Shown: positions 38,490 through 52,900 of the stretch, piece after piece
Layout of the letters: every line of letters starts with the position of its first letter
Position numbering within the stretch: position 1 is the stretch's first letter
Assembly (NCBI RefSeq): GCF_041146795.1
Contig: NC_135182.1
Location: forward strand, 36,044,009-36,108,008
DNA from: Maylandia zebra
Lineage: Eukaryota; Chordata; Actinopteri; Cichliformes; Cichlidae
Reading direction: 5' to 3'
DNA: 64,000 bases
Notes under the pieces: model-generated
Databases searched by the model: none
Told to the model about the DNA's origin: nothing
The model's input: the letters and a program-made list of their open reading frames with translations, nothing else
Program-made: the position numbers and the translations under genes

Positions 38490-41400
38490 TCACAGACCTG
38501 CAGAGGCAAAAATGTCATCGATGTCATCGTGAGTGACCGTGCTCCGACACGTCGCCTCTCGAGCGGTCCCGCTTCTCAGGTCGTCCCCGCTAAGTCGAGC
38601 TCGTGTCTGTCGTCCCGCCTGCTCTTTCCTTTTTACGCCGCCTCTCATCATAAGCCTCCTGAGAGTATGAAAACGAATTCTCCCGTGGACACGTCTCCTC
38701 GAGGCGAGCGAACGTAAGGTCTTTGGCGCTGATCCTTCTGGAGATGAAGCCCAGCAAGCTTCCTTTTTGAAGGTTTGCAGCTTCCTCTGGACGCTGAAGC
38801 ACGAGAAGAGAGAACATGAGCACCTCTGCAGAACGCTAAAGGAAGACTTCCTGAGAAAGTGTCGCTCTTACTTGTAGCCCGCTGCCTCCAGGCATTTCAT
38901 CTGCCGGCACTTTAACTGCAGGAAGGTTAAAAGGCGTTTTTCCTTTCCCATCCTCTGGGATTTGCACCAGCGAATCATCTCGTCCACACGGATCTCCAGG
39001 TGTGAGAAAGAAGCAGCATCTCTCACCTGCTTCTGGAACTCGTGTCTCCTGTCAGCTCTGCTCGTTTGTTTGGGCGTCGACTTGCCCTCGAGTCGCAAGA
39101 AGAAGAAGTAAATACGTGAACATTAGAAACAGTAAAAGTAGAGACGAGTCACGTGCTTGCTCACATACCTCTGTGAAAGTCCTGCACAGCTTGAAAAAAG
39201 ACTTCCTGTCTGCTGCGAGGCCGACGCCTGGAGAAATATCAGGGATGTGAGTGGGGATGTGAGTGGGGATGTGGGGAGGTTCACGTCTCACTGAGGTCAC
39301 GTTTGCGTTGGGAAAAACAGCGCATGAATGCAGACTACCTCTTATAACTGCAACGCCGAGGTCTTCTTTGAGCTTTCTTTTCTGCGCGCAGGTCTTCTTG
39401 GCTTCAGCTGGAAGTTTCTTCGCTGCCTGCTTCTTTTCCTGCCGCGCTCTGCTGTGCGCCGCAGGCTTGGTCAATAACAAAGCATCAGAGGGACCGAGGA
39501 ACTGAGCCAGATCAGCTGGCAGGGAGAAGTCTGTGAGGAAGGGCATGGGCTGGACTCGGGCTACGTCTCTGAGAAGCTCCAGGAGCTGCCGGTAGAGGCC
39601 GGACAGGGCGAGCAGCACGCCACGGAAAATCACCCTAAGAACGCACGAAATACAACATGTTAACACTTTCTGCAGACTTAGTGCGCTCTCTCTCTAAATG
39701 CACGTATGCTGCAGAAAACGTCCTGACCACAGACGGCTGAGCATGCTGGTTATCACCACGTTCAGGATGACAAACTCCTCCCACTTCATCTGCTGCTTTG
39801 CGAGTCTGAAACAAGCAGCTGTTAAGGGGAAACCTGCAGAGGGCACGAGAGTCAGACTTGGTTCAGATGAAGACATCCGCACGTCGTTCACGCGGAGATC
39901 GATGCCGAGTCTGAGAACAGAACGGCCTCACAGAAGGATACGTGAAAGCTCTGCTGCAGCGACGCAGCGTGCAGCTCGTCAGCCGAGCGGCCCCCAGCAC
40001 TTTGAGACAGATCCACTCCAGCGTGGGCTGACTGGGAACGACACACTGGCCGTCCTTGATGCTCAGCTGCCTAAAACACACAGACACACACCACTGCAGA
40101 CTGTGGCAGAAACTGACATCCACACAGAATTTCACAGTTTGAATCTCCGTCCTATCTTCTATAAAGACGTCCGTCTGCATGCTGAGAGGACTTCATTCAT
40201 GCAGTTGCCCACCCCCGGTCTACTGTGGGAATAACACACATTTTCATTGTGCACTCAGTAGATAAAAGCTGAGTGGACTGGTTCATGAATCCGACCTGGT
40301 CACAGCAGTGAAGGTTCACGATGAAGACCTGCTCTGCACGTCACACACTTCACAGCGAGCCGCAGACTTACCTCTGGATCCTGTTCGGACACAGATCTGA
40401 CAGTTCCTGAAGAGCAGCATCGAGCTTCATGTTCTTCAGCCGGTTCACACACTGCTCCACCTTTGAAGGAAGGAACATGTAGGTTAGTCTGCTAGTTGAC
40501 TAAGGCCAGAACACCGGCCTAGTGAAAACATCTGGATGATCTCCGAGACTTCTGGGAGAACATCCCGTGGCCTGAGGAGACAAAAGCTGAACGTTGGGAG
40601 GTTTGAGTCCCGTTACATCTGCATTAAACATAAAGAGAACATCACAGCAGCAGTCGGACACGGCGGTGGGAGCGTGATGGTCTGAGCTGCTCTCTAGGAG
40701 AATGTGGGCCCGGCAGTCATGCAGCAGCAGCAGCTCCACCTCTGATTGGCTCTGAAGACAAAATGAAGGTTCTGGAGCATCCGAGTCAAAGTGTGGACTT
40801 AATCAGACCGAGGTGACCATAGACAGGCGCTCATACTGGAAAAGCCTCCAACTATTCAGAGTGGGACAAAGTTCCTCCACAGAGACGTGAAACACTCACC
40901 ATCAACACACCACAAGGTGTGGACTGCAGTGCTGCTGGGCACAGATACCTCGTCTCCCTTGATAAATACAATCAGCATTAAAAACTGCAGTTTATTTTCA
41001 CTCAGGTTATCTTTGTATTAAAACTCGTCTGAGGACATCGATCAGTGAAGGACAAACAGCAGTCTGTGGAGGCTCACTGATAACTTATGCTGGAGGTCTT
41101 TCTGATGCTGTGACTCTGGAGACATTCAGGGAGCTGTCAGGCTGTCAGTCTGATTACAGCTGTTTTATTGTCCCCAGAGTCACAAACACGCTTTCATCCT
41201 GTTAATCATGATTTCCGTGTCTGTGATGTTACATGTAACAACAGTCTGAGGCTGAACCTGGATCGGGGTGAACTGGGGATGCATCGATCCCATATACAGC
41301 ACCGGCCTGATCCTGACCTAAATGACTTGATCAGATATCAGGAGAAATAAAAAGTGTAGCCCGATCCTTTAAATATTACAAAAGTGCCTCATGAAGCTTG

Positions 41401-44400
41401 CGACACGGCATAACCGAGGTCGTGACCTTAGCACGTCGGAGCAGTATGTGTCATGCGATAGAGCGGTCGTTGTGTGCGAGACCTGTCGGCGGCGTGGAGT
41501 TACTTCAGACTGAAAGAAGAAAATAGGAAGATGTGGTAGCAGCGTTGGGAACTTTAACACCACAAACATGATTAAACACTCACAGAAATACCAAATACAG
41601 GAGCACACAGAGTTTATCCAGTGACTCAGTACAGAGTAGGGATGGGTACCGGTGTCCGGTGCCATGATGGCACCGGTTCTGACATAAACGGTAGTAACCA
41701 GACCGAAAAGCAGCGCACATTTCGGTGCTTTATTTCGGTGCTTTTTTTTCCTGAGCTGTGACACACTTTAGATTCTAGCCAATCATTTTACGTTTCCGAG
41801 GATAGTAGGCGGGGCCAGGTACGTACGTTCTGTTAGAGCAGAGCTACAGATTAAAAACGCCCAAGGCCAAGCGGTCAAAAGTCTGTCTGTACTTCACAGC
41901 AAAAGATGCAAACTCAGCAGCAACAAGTGCTTTAAGCTGATACTGTGATACTGTCAAAGGAGGTAACACCTCGAATCCGATAAAACACCTGGCGACGCAT
42001 AGCGTTTTTTTTAAAAGCCCAGAAATGCGCCGTATTTGATAGCTTGCTGCGAGACCTCACACCGAGCACATCTACTGCGGGTGTGGTGCCTGTTATCAGA
42101 CCGGAGTTAGCAACATCCCCCAAAAACCCGAAGAGGAGAGTCCTGGCCCCTAGCCCTGCCAGTGTAGCAGGAATGATGAGGATGATGATGCAGCAGCAGC
42201 CGTTCTTCTCTGCGTGAGTAGCTTAATGTTGTTCGTGTGTAATTTACGTTGAGTAGGCTAACCACGTTATTACATTAATGCATGTAAGGTGAACTAGCAA
42301 ACATCATCATAGCTACATGCAGCTGTCTTCTTGTTTGATGGCAGATACTCCCTTCACCCTGGCCAAAAAGGCTAAAATGACCAAAGAAAAAGTGGAAAAC
42401 AGTTAAACATGAGAGGTTTTTGGACAAAGTTTGTTTTTTCCATTGTTTAAGCACTGCTTCCAGCCAAGAGTGATACCATATATGCCCCATAGCTGCAGAA
42501 AAGGCTAACATTGTTATCTTTTTACAAAAAAACAGCTGAACATGAGAGGTTTTTGGACCAATTTTGTGTTCTCCATTCTTTAAGAACCGGTTTGAGCACT
42601 GTTTAAGCACCGGCACCGTTTCAAAAGTACCGGTTTGGCACCGGTATCGGATAAAACCTAAACGATACCCATCCCTAGTACAGAGTTCATCCAGGCCTCC
42701 AACACGAAGCAGAAAAGTATCAACAAACGCTTTTGGAAAACATTCAGAGTCGCGAGAAACTCCGTCCAGAAAGCAACAAAGCAAAGCTGATAACAGAGAA
42801 AACTGCTGAATTTGTTGTACTCGATGAGCACAACACGTGTTATTAATCTGTCTCTTTATCCTGTCTTCCTTCTGTCACCCCAACCAATCACAGCAGATGG
42901 CCCCGCCCCTCCCTGAGCCTGGTTCTTCCGGAGGTTTCTTCCTGTTAAAAGGGAGTTTCTCCTTCCCACTATGGGCGATCGTGGCTCAAGAGTTGGGAGT
43001 TCGCCTTGTAATCGGAAGGTTGCCGGTTCGAGCCCCGGCTCTGACAGTCTCGGTTGTTGTGTCCTTGGGCAAGACACTTCACCCGTTGCCTACTGGTGGT
43101 GGTCAGAGGGCCCGGTGGCGCCAGTGTCCGGCAGAATGTGTAAAGCGCTTTGGGGTCCATAGGGACTAGTAAAGTGCTGTACAAATACAGGCCATTTACT
43201 TGCTCATAGGGGGGTTTCTCTGTATGTATTACTGTAGGGTCTACCTTACGATATAAAGCGCCCTGAGGCGACTGGCGCTGTATAAATAAAGCTGAACTGC
43301 ATTTCTGTTGTGGGAAATGTCAGTTTTTGGTGCTTAAAGGAGCATTGTGAGCCTCGCTACGTGCTGCCAAACCAACGTTTCATTAAAGGCATAATCAATC
43401 AATCAATCAAGTTGTTGAATACAAACATTATTTTGTGATGATATTGGGCTTCATGTGTTTTTCAGAACTGCATAAAACTGCGTTTTGAATGTTACTTTAA
43501 ATACTTAGATCTAAAGTTGGAATTTGTAATGTTCTTGGATACCGGTGATGACGTTTGTTTCAAAGCTTTAAATAAAAAGATCAGCTGAGCTGAGCAGTAT
43601 TTTGGCTGCTTACAAGTATAATAGAAGAACTTTAGTCGTTTTTTTGCTTTTTTTAAATCTTAATATGACATTTATGACTAAAAGCAGACTATACCGGAGT
43701 CATATCGGTATCCAAATCTATGACATCAGTATAGGACATACAGACGTGGCGTCATCCATCCCTACTGTGAACGACAGGCTGCCTGGCTGCATGGAGGAGG
43801 AACATGTTGTCGTCGTGTTGGTGTTGTTCCCACATCATCATGAAAATGTTGTTCCAGGATCAACATTGCAAGTGACCAATCACATTGTTGTGACGTTATT
43901 CTTTTGCGCGCCAAGCCATTCGTGCATTTATGAAATTCCAATGTTGCAAGGACAATATCAGTTCTGCTCAGCGTTTATTAAAGGGTTACGGTCAGGGTCA
44001 GGGTCCGTTGATCGGCGGACAGAGGCGGTTTCTCGCAGCTTAAGTACAGTTTGTTGTTTTACGGCGGTTTTTCCCGAAGTCGCAAAAGTATGACGTCACA
44101 ACATTCTGATTGGTCACTTGCAATGTTGATCCTGGAACAACATTTAGTATGTTGATCTGGGAACAACACCAACACGACGATATCACCTGTACGTGACTCG
44201 GAGCTCAGGTGGGCGCGCTCCGAGTTGCCCTGAGCTCTTAATGAACACACCCACGGTTGCCCTGGAGACAGCGCTCACCTGCTTCAGTGCCTTGAACGTC
44301 TTGTTGCCCCGGTAGCTGTTGTTCAGGACGTACAGCAGCTCGTACAGCAGCCTGACCTCCGTCTGAAGCATCTCACTGCGGAGCAGCTTCAGCACATTTT

Positions 44401-44653
44401 CGCGCTCCGTCAGCAGCGTTTCAACGTCTGCAGCTGCACAAACACAAACACCATCATCATCGTCACCTCACAGCCACGCGGCGCCGAGTCCTGGCTCTCC
44501 CACGTGGGTCGCATGCGGCGTGTTATTTCGCACACAGCACGTCAGTGACCGCGCGCTGCGGCTCGTACCTGTCTGTGCGGTGAAGGGCACGCGGACAGCG
44601 GACACGGCGCTGGGAAAAGGGACGTTGACTCTGTTCCAGAGCTCCACGGCCAT
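38490..44653 (-). CDS. nepro: Nucleolus and neural progenitor protein (NEPRO), complete, 9 exons
   Basis: Exons on the minus strand are 44569-44653, 44279-44427 (or to 44433), 40372-40460, 39942-40070, 39728-39805, 39339-39634, 39169-39227, 38872-39086 and 38490-38793. Phases agree throughout, giving 1404 bases and 467 residues (human 567; the C-terminal half is shorter here). Similarity to human NEPRO is clear in order: ELWNRV near the start, [11 protein letters not shown] (79 onward), CVVPSQP (117-123), [10 protein letters not shown] (159-168), [11 protein letters not shown] (203 onward), a basic segment, a helix with WCKSQRM and a conserved acidic end, DDIDDIF (456-462). The protein is nucleolar in mammals, is needed in early embryos and is linked genetically to RNase MRP-type skeletal dysplasia. 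The exon 5 donor and the exon 8 acceptor are weaker than the rest. Intron 2 is packed with mobile elements. Confidence 0.93.
40500..40890. mobile_element. Tc1-like transposon fossil in nepro intron 2
   Basis: On the plus strand, broken frames read like Tc1 transposase. They include a [12 protein letters not shown]-like piece and, near 40655-40680, [11 protein letters not shown], which matches the conserved glycine-rich segment of the catalytic core (compare [13 protein letters not shown] in the intact copy). Multiple stops and shifts are present and no terminal repeats were found. It is an old dead copy, distinct from the 6485 and 34083 family. Confidence 0.6.
41637..42677 (-). mobile_element. 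hAT-type nonautonomous element, complete
   Basis: This 1041-bp element begins TAGGGATGGGTACCGG and ends CCATCCCTA. It is flanked by a perfect 8-bp duplication, gtacagag, at 41629-41636 and 42678-42685. It is in the opposite orientation to the truncated copy at 11517-12466. The 170-codon frame on its minus strand has no transposase features, and remnants of a BED-like segment are shared with the other copy. It lies in nepro intron 2. Confidence 0.9.
42853..43310 (+). repeat. dispersed fish repeat, split by a SINE
   Basis: The left part (42853-42970) has the ggccccgcccctccctgagc head and ends ccttcccact. The right part (43200-43310) resumes with tgctcatagg and the ataaagcgccctgagg tail. The SINE at 42973-43199 sits between them, with the loss of a few bases of the host repeat. 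Confidence 0.8.
42973..43199 (+). mobile_element. tRNA-derived SINE
   Basis: The head gggcgatcgtggctcaagag contains a polymerase III A box (tggctcaagagttgg). The B box GGTTCGAGCC lies at 43025-43034, and the two are spaced as in tRNA genes. The body has a conserved stretch around cttgggcaagacacttcacc, and the end reads gtacaaatacaggccattta. Copies in the other orientation are at 47044-48440 (split by a LINE) and 56971-57265. It is not a functional tRNA gene: no acceptor stem pairs and the tail is SINE-type. Confidence 0.85.
43810..44180. mobile_element. foldback MITE, 371 bp, long inverted repeats
   Basis: The left arm starts TCGTCGTGTTGGTGTTGTTC and reads on through ttgttccaggatcaacattgcaagtgaccaatcac. 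The right arm is its near-exact reverse complement and ends at 44180. The arms are about 90 bases long and enclose about 180 bases without coding potential. A transcript would fold into a long hairpin. No clear target duplication was found. It ends about 100 bases from nepro exon 2. Confidence 0.8.
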
Positions 44654-44684
44654 GCTCGAGTCTGCCTGAAAAACAAAATACGTC

Positions 44685-44704
44685 CCGGAAGTCCCACAGC
44701 CAAT
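44685..44704 (-). promoter_or_regulatory. nepro: nepro promoter motifs (ETS and CCAAT)
   Basis: CCGGAAGT (44685-44692) and CCAAT (44700-44704) lie 30-50 bases upstream of the nepro ATG in a GC-rich block. This combination is common in TATA-less housekeeping promoters. The transcription start is not known. Confidence 0.45.
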
Positions 44705-44719
44705 GGCGTACGAGCACGC

Positions 44720-45631
44720 GTAAACGTCATCGTCTGTGTTAAAGGCACCGCAGTCGCCGAGTGTGCTCTGCTAAAGTACTTACAACACAAATGATTCCTC
44801 CGAACTGATCAGAACAAAAGCGTAGAAACAATAAAGGCCAATAAATATTAAAATTATGAAAACACAACGAGGATAATGACAATAAACGTGTTTTAATAGA
44901 GCAATGGATTATTAACACAGCATTTGTAAACATATACGTTATTCCTGTTTGCACACAATAACAGAATAATTATTTCATCCAAACAAACACGGTGAGGGTC
45001 AAAACTGAAGCCCCTGAAAAAGTGACCTTTATACTGAAACACAGCACAAACCACCGCTGTGCCACAAGGTGCTGTCAGGAGAACAGCACTTTATTGTGAC
45101 AGTACAGGCAGGAAGCAAGCACTCAACTTCAAACCGAGGGTCGTCTTCCACTTTACACTCATAGAGGAACTTCAGCGAGGGGTCGATGTGAAAACCTCCA
45201 TGTGAAAGAGTTTCTTTCAGCTCCTCTCACAAACCGACAGCATCATCATCACCTCGGTGTTCTCCTTTGTGCTGCAGGCGGCCTCTGAGGGGCTCCTCCT
45301 GACCCATAAACCAGGACTGTTCTTATGTAACACATTAAGGCTCCTCAATCCCAAACAAACGTCTTCTCGTGTACAACTCCTGAACTGTTTGTTGCATAGT
45401 TTTTAGTGCTGCTAAAGGTAGTCTGTGCAGCAGAAAAACACCTTTAAACTGTAATGAGTTATGACTTCAGATGAATACGGAGAGGAAGTGTGAGGAAGAG
45501 TAATGTCTGCACAGACTGATTTATCAACATTCATCACCATGTTGCACATTAAGATTCGGGTTTCACATACTGTGCAGAATAAAAGCTCCCCATGTGTTCA
45601 CACAGACGCCCACTGTGAAATACTGCCATCG
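44720..45631. other. interval between nepro start and tex30 end
   Basis: No supported gene. On the minus strand a frame around 45230-45060 contains LKFLYECKVEDDPRFEVEC, followed by an AATAAA (TTTATT at 45091-45096 on the plus strand). It could be a worn terminal exon but has no family I can name. Confidence 0.35.
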
Positions 45632-45637
45632 TTTATT
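45632..45637 (-). terminator. tex30: tex30 polyadenylation signal
   Basis: TTTATT on the plus strand gives AATAAA on the minus strand, about 35 bases after the tex30 stop codon. This would give a very short 3' UTR. Confidence 0.55.
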
Positions 45638-45669
45638 GGAACAAAAGCAACAGATTTAACGAGAGGACA

Positions 45670-49071
<3,402 letters not shown>

Positions 49072-49841
49072 CACAAGCAGCTTCTTCTCTGGAACACCGA
49101 GGACTTCAATACGTATTAGTGACACCTAGCGGGGAGGAGTGGTCACTACAGCGTCACCAAACCTGTATCTAAAGTACTTTTTATTAAAAAATAAATAAAT
49201 GGTTTGAAATGTTTGTTATGTTTCATTAAAATTATTTGTTTCAGATTGTTCGCTTTTTAATATATCTTTATCCAGTGGACGTACTGGAAACGCAGCATCA
49301 TACTTCATAATGGTCAGTCTCTGTAACACTTCCCTTCCTTCCCAGTCATCCTGCACACTGGCACATTGTTGGATATTACTGACATCTGATCAATTGAAAC
49401 ATCACCCTATACTCTCTATCATGTTTCATACTTTCAGTTTTATCCATGTCTGAGCATCTTTGATTTTATACGTTTGATTTTATATATCAGGATAAATATC
49501 TCAGCAAAAATATCACTTTGTACAGGGCAGTGACTCCTCACCAACAGCGGCTCAATGCTTTGTGGTTCAAATCTAAACCATGCAACAGGGTAATGGTCAG
49601 TTATAAACAGCAGCATTAACTTTATGACACTTCCGTTTGTTTACTTTTTCACAAGGATACGATTTTTATTTTAAATGTTTTCCGTTCTGTTTTATCCGTC
49701 AGGTAAACTGAAGGCGTGGCCACGGCTGATTTTCCAACAGGCACAGCGGTCAGCTGCTCAACCTCAGGGCTGACACTAAACCTCACTGAGTAAATAATCT
49801 GACATCAGAGAGAAAAACACGCTCTGAACACATTAAAAGCA

Positions 49842-49847
49842 TTTATT
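49842..49847 (-). terminator. poglut2: poglut2 polyadenylation signal
   Basis: TTTATT on the plus strand gives AATAAA on the minus strand, about 95 bases past the poglut2 stop. It is the first canonical hexamer downstream. Confidence 0.6.
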
Positions 49848-49940
49848 GAAAAATAAGAATCAGATATTCAAACCATAGTCATACAATTGATTGGCACTTT
49901 AAAAGAAAAGGCTGTCAGTTATGAAGTGGGAGGAGCTCAG

Positions 49941-52900
49941 TCACAGTTCATCCTTCACCTGAAAAACAAACATGAAAACACTCCTGTTAGAACAGCACGT
50001 TGGTCCAAACGTTCACTCTAACGTGGCTTCTTGGTGGTTGCAGTGACGCCTCACGTACACCAGATGGCGCCACAGACTGTAGAATAATAAAACTATCCCA
50101 GATTTAACGTTGTTTCCTCTTCTTAACGTGCAAAAAGTAAAATAAGATCATTAGGATCTGCAGACAAGCTGCAGAGCAAACAAAGCATTTGGGTGTTTCT
50201 CACGTTTGTCCTGTGGCAGGAACATGGGAACAGGTCATCAGCAGGCTGCTCCACGACTTCCATGTCCTTCCGGATCTTCGGCTCGGTGACCTGGAGTTTG
50301 GCGTAGTCCTAGTTCGCACGCATAAATATGACATGTGAGGGAAGTGCGACACATTTACATCGGTCCGAATGAAGAATGATCAGCATTGTGTCAGTGCGAC
50401 GCAGCGCGAGCACAGTAAGACTGCGTGAGTAGTAACATTGTATACTTTTTCAGTCGTGCAGTAACTCTGAAACTGTAATCACATTACCTTGATCAGTATG
50501 TAGTAATAACAGAAGATGGTGTCCCCCATGAGGTGACTGCGGGCAAACTGCTGACCTGCGAGAGCAATTTTCTTTGCCTGAAAGAAGAAAACAAAATGAC
50601 ACCACCTTCACTCGTCATTAGTGAAACCAGCGAGGATCCAGTCACGTGTTCTCGTCACCTCTTCGTCGTGGTCACGCGCCCACTGGATCTTCTCCAGCAG
50701 GTCTCTCAGGTCTGCCCTGACAGGGATGTAGTGCTCCCACGCTCGAAGCTGCTTGTAGAAATGTTCGTAGTACCCAGAATCCTGCTTCAGGACCACGCTG
50801 TCCCCCGCCAGCAGGTACGGCAGCCGATAAGCTGCCACAGTGCCATCAATGTTGATTTGGTACTTGTACTGGTGATGCATGGACACAATGAAAACACACA
50901 CATTAGCATAAGAATATCTGACGTAATAAAAGCGTTTTTATGGAATATAATTCATCTCACCTTGAAAAAGTCAAAAAACGAAACATGTTTGACGAGCGGC
51001 CCGTAGAGGCTCTCGTCGTGTTTGAAGAAGAAGAAATTAGTAAAGGCGGCGTCTATGATGTGCGGGTGAGCCCTCGAAAGCTTGACCAGCTCCAGGCGCT
51101 CCTGTCGGCTGTCCCGCCCCCTCCAGAAGGCGGTGGCGTTCTTCTCGGGCCACGGCGGCCCCGTGTTGGCCTGAACCGACATCATGTCCAGGCTCACCCT
51201 GTACGGCAGAGGACGTGCTGAATGTTACATCCTCTGCAGTTTGTGAGATCACTAACCTCACAGGTGAGGGTCCAACATTAAACAGCTCTCATCATCACAC
51301 CTGCATTAAATATCAACTCAAACAGCAGCAAGGTGAGAGGAGGAAATGCAGGTTCATACTGCAGTCTGCTTACTGACGGCCTCAGTGATGGCAGAGCACG
51401 CGTACATGAAGAGGAGCAGGAACCAGGTGACCCTGAATCCTCCCTTAGTTATGCTGCAATAGACGTAGGCTGCCGGGGGATTCCCATGATGCACTGGGGG
51501 TTTCTTCTTCTCTCACTATGTGTTAACAGACCTCTCTGCACTGAATCATATCTGTTATTAACCTCTGTCTCTCTTCCACAGCATGTCTTTATCCTGTCTT
51601 CCTTCTCTCACACCAACCAATCACAGCAGATGGCCCCGCCCCTCCCTGAGCCTGGTTCTGCTGGAGGTTTCTTCCTGTTAAAAGGGAGTTTTTCCTTCCC
51701 ACTGTCGCCAAAAGTGCTTGCAGATAGGGAATCATACGATTGTGTTTTTGTCTGTATGTGTTATTGTAGGGTCGACCTTACAATATAAAGCGTCTTGAGG
51801 CGACTGTTGCTGTGATTTTGTGCTGTGTAAATAAAACTGAATTGAATTTACTGCCAGTTTCCGTGGTAACGTAGCAATACTTTAGCTGAATCCACACAGA
51901 GCTTTACCTCCCCATGGTCTCCAGGACGGACTCGGTCAGGTCATAGGTCGGCATGACGATATCTCTGGTGTTATTGGAGCCACACCAGGAGAAGATGGGA
52001 TGAAGCTTCTCGGGAGGCTTCCTCTTCTCCAACGGCCAGTCACCGAGATTAACAAAGAACTCCACATCAGGGAGCCGCACCTGAAAATGTTTCATGATAA
52101 TCATTACTGTTGCCACCGTCTGATCGCATATCTGCACTGATGATGACGATGATAACCAGCATGCACTGCACCAGTTGTGTCTGAACGTTTCATCCCTGAT
52201 GCATCAACATATACAGACATTAAAATCAAAGTGTGTTTCTGGTCGTCTGAGCGACGGCTGAGTAAACGTAAACACGGATTACCTTTCTGGTGAGAGACAG
52301 CAGGACGGCATCCATAAAGATTCTAAACCCGACATGTTCCCCAAATGTCCTCACGTAGATCTAAAGACAACAGAAACACATTACAGAAAACAGCTGCTCA
52401 CCAATCCAAGATTACCTTCACAGGTAATAGATTACACCGCTGCACAGGATTACAGGAGTCAGTGGCAGCTGAGTCGTTACTGCAATGATACAGTGACTTC
52501 AGTATTTCATTAAACTATAAAGAAAACAGACAGAGCTGTAAAATGATGCAGACATTAAAATAATTAAACAACTCGGCATGCTGGGAAATGTGGGAATGAC
52601 TTTATTCCTTCTCGTTCATTTAAAGTGTTCAGATATGAAGTGAACACAGAGCAACAGAAACCCTGAAGCGTGACACTCGTCACATTCACCTCTGATAAAG
52701 GGACTCAGCTGCACTCACACACACAGTATGAAATGCAGTAGCAAAGTACTACTGTAGTAGTTTTTACTACTAAAAGCATCAATTTCACTTTACCACAGTC
52801 ATACCTTTAGAGGGAACTAGTCATGGAAGCGGATACGTTCCTGAATATTCTCATGTAATGCGAGCAGTGTGTGAACCGGGCTTTAGACTCATCGCTATCA

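Noticed and set aside
42275-42784. 169-codon minus-strand frame
   Set aside because: It runs through the noncoding body of a hAT derivative and across its target-site duplication into the flank, so it cannot be an old gene.
42982-43040. possible tRNA gene
   Set aside because: A and B boxes are present, but there is no complete cloverleaf and the sequence continues into a SINE body. Other copies in the window share the body.
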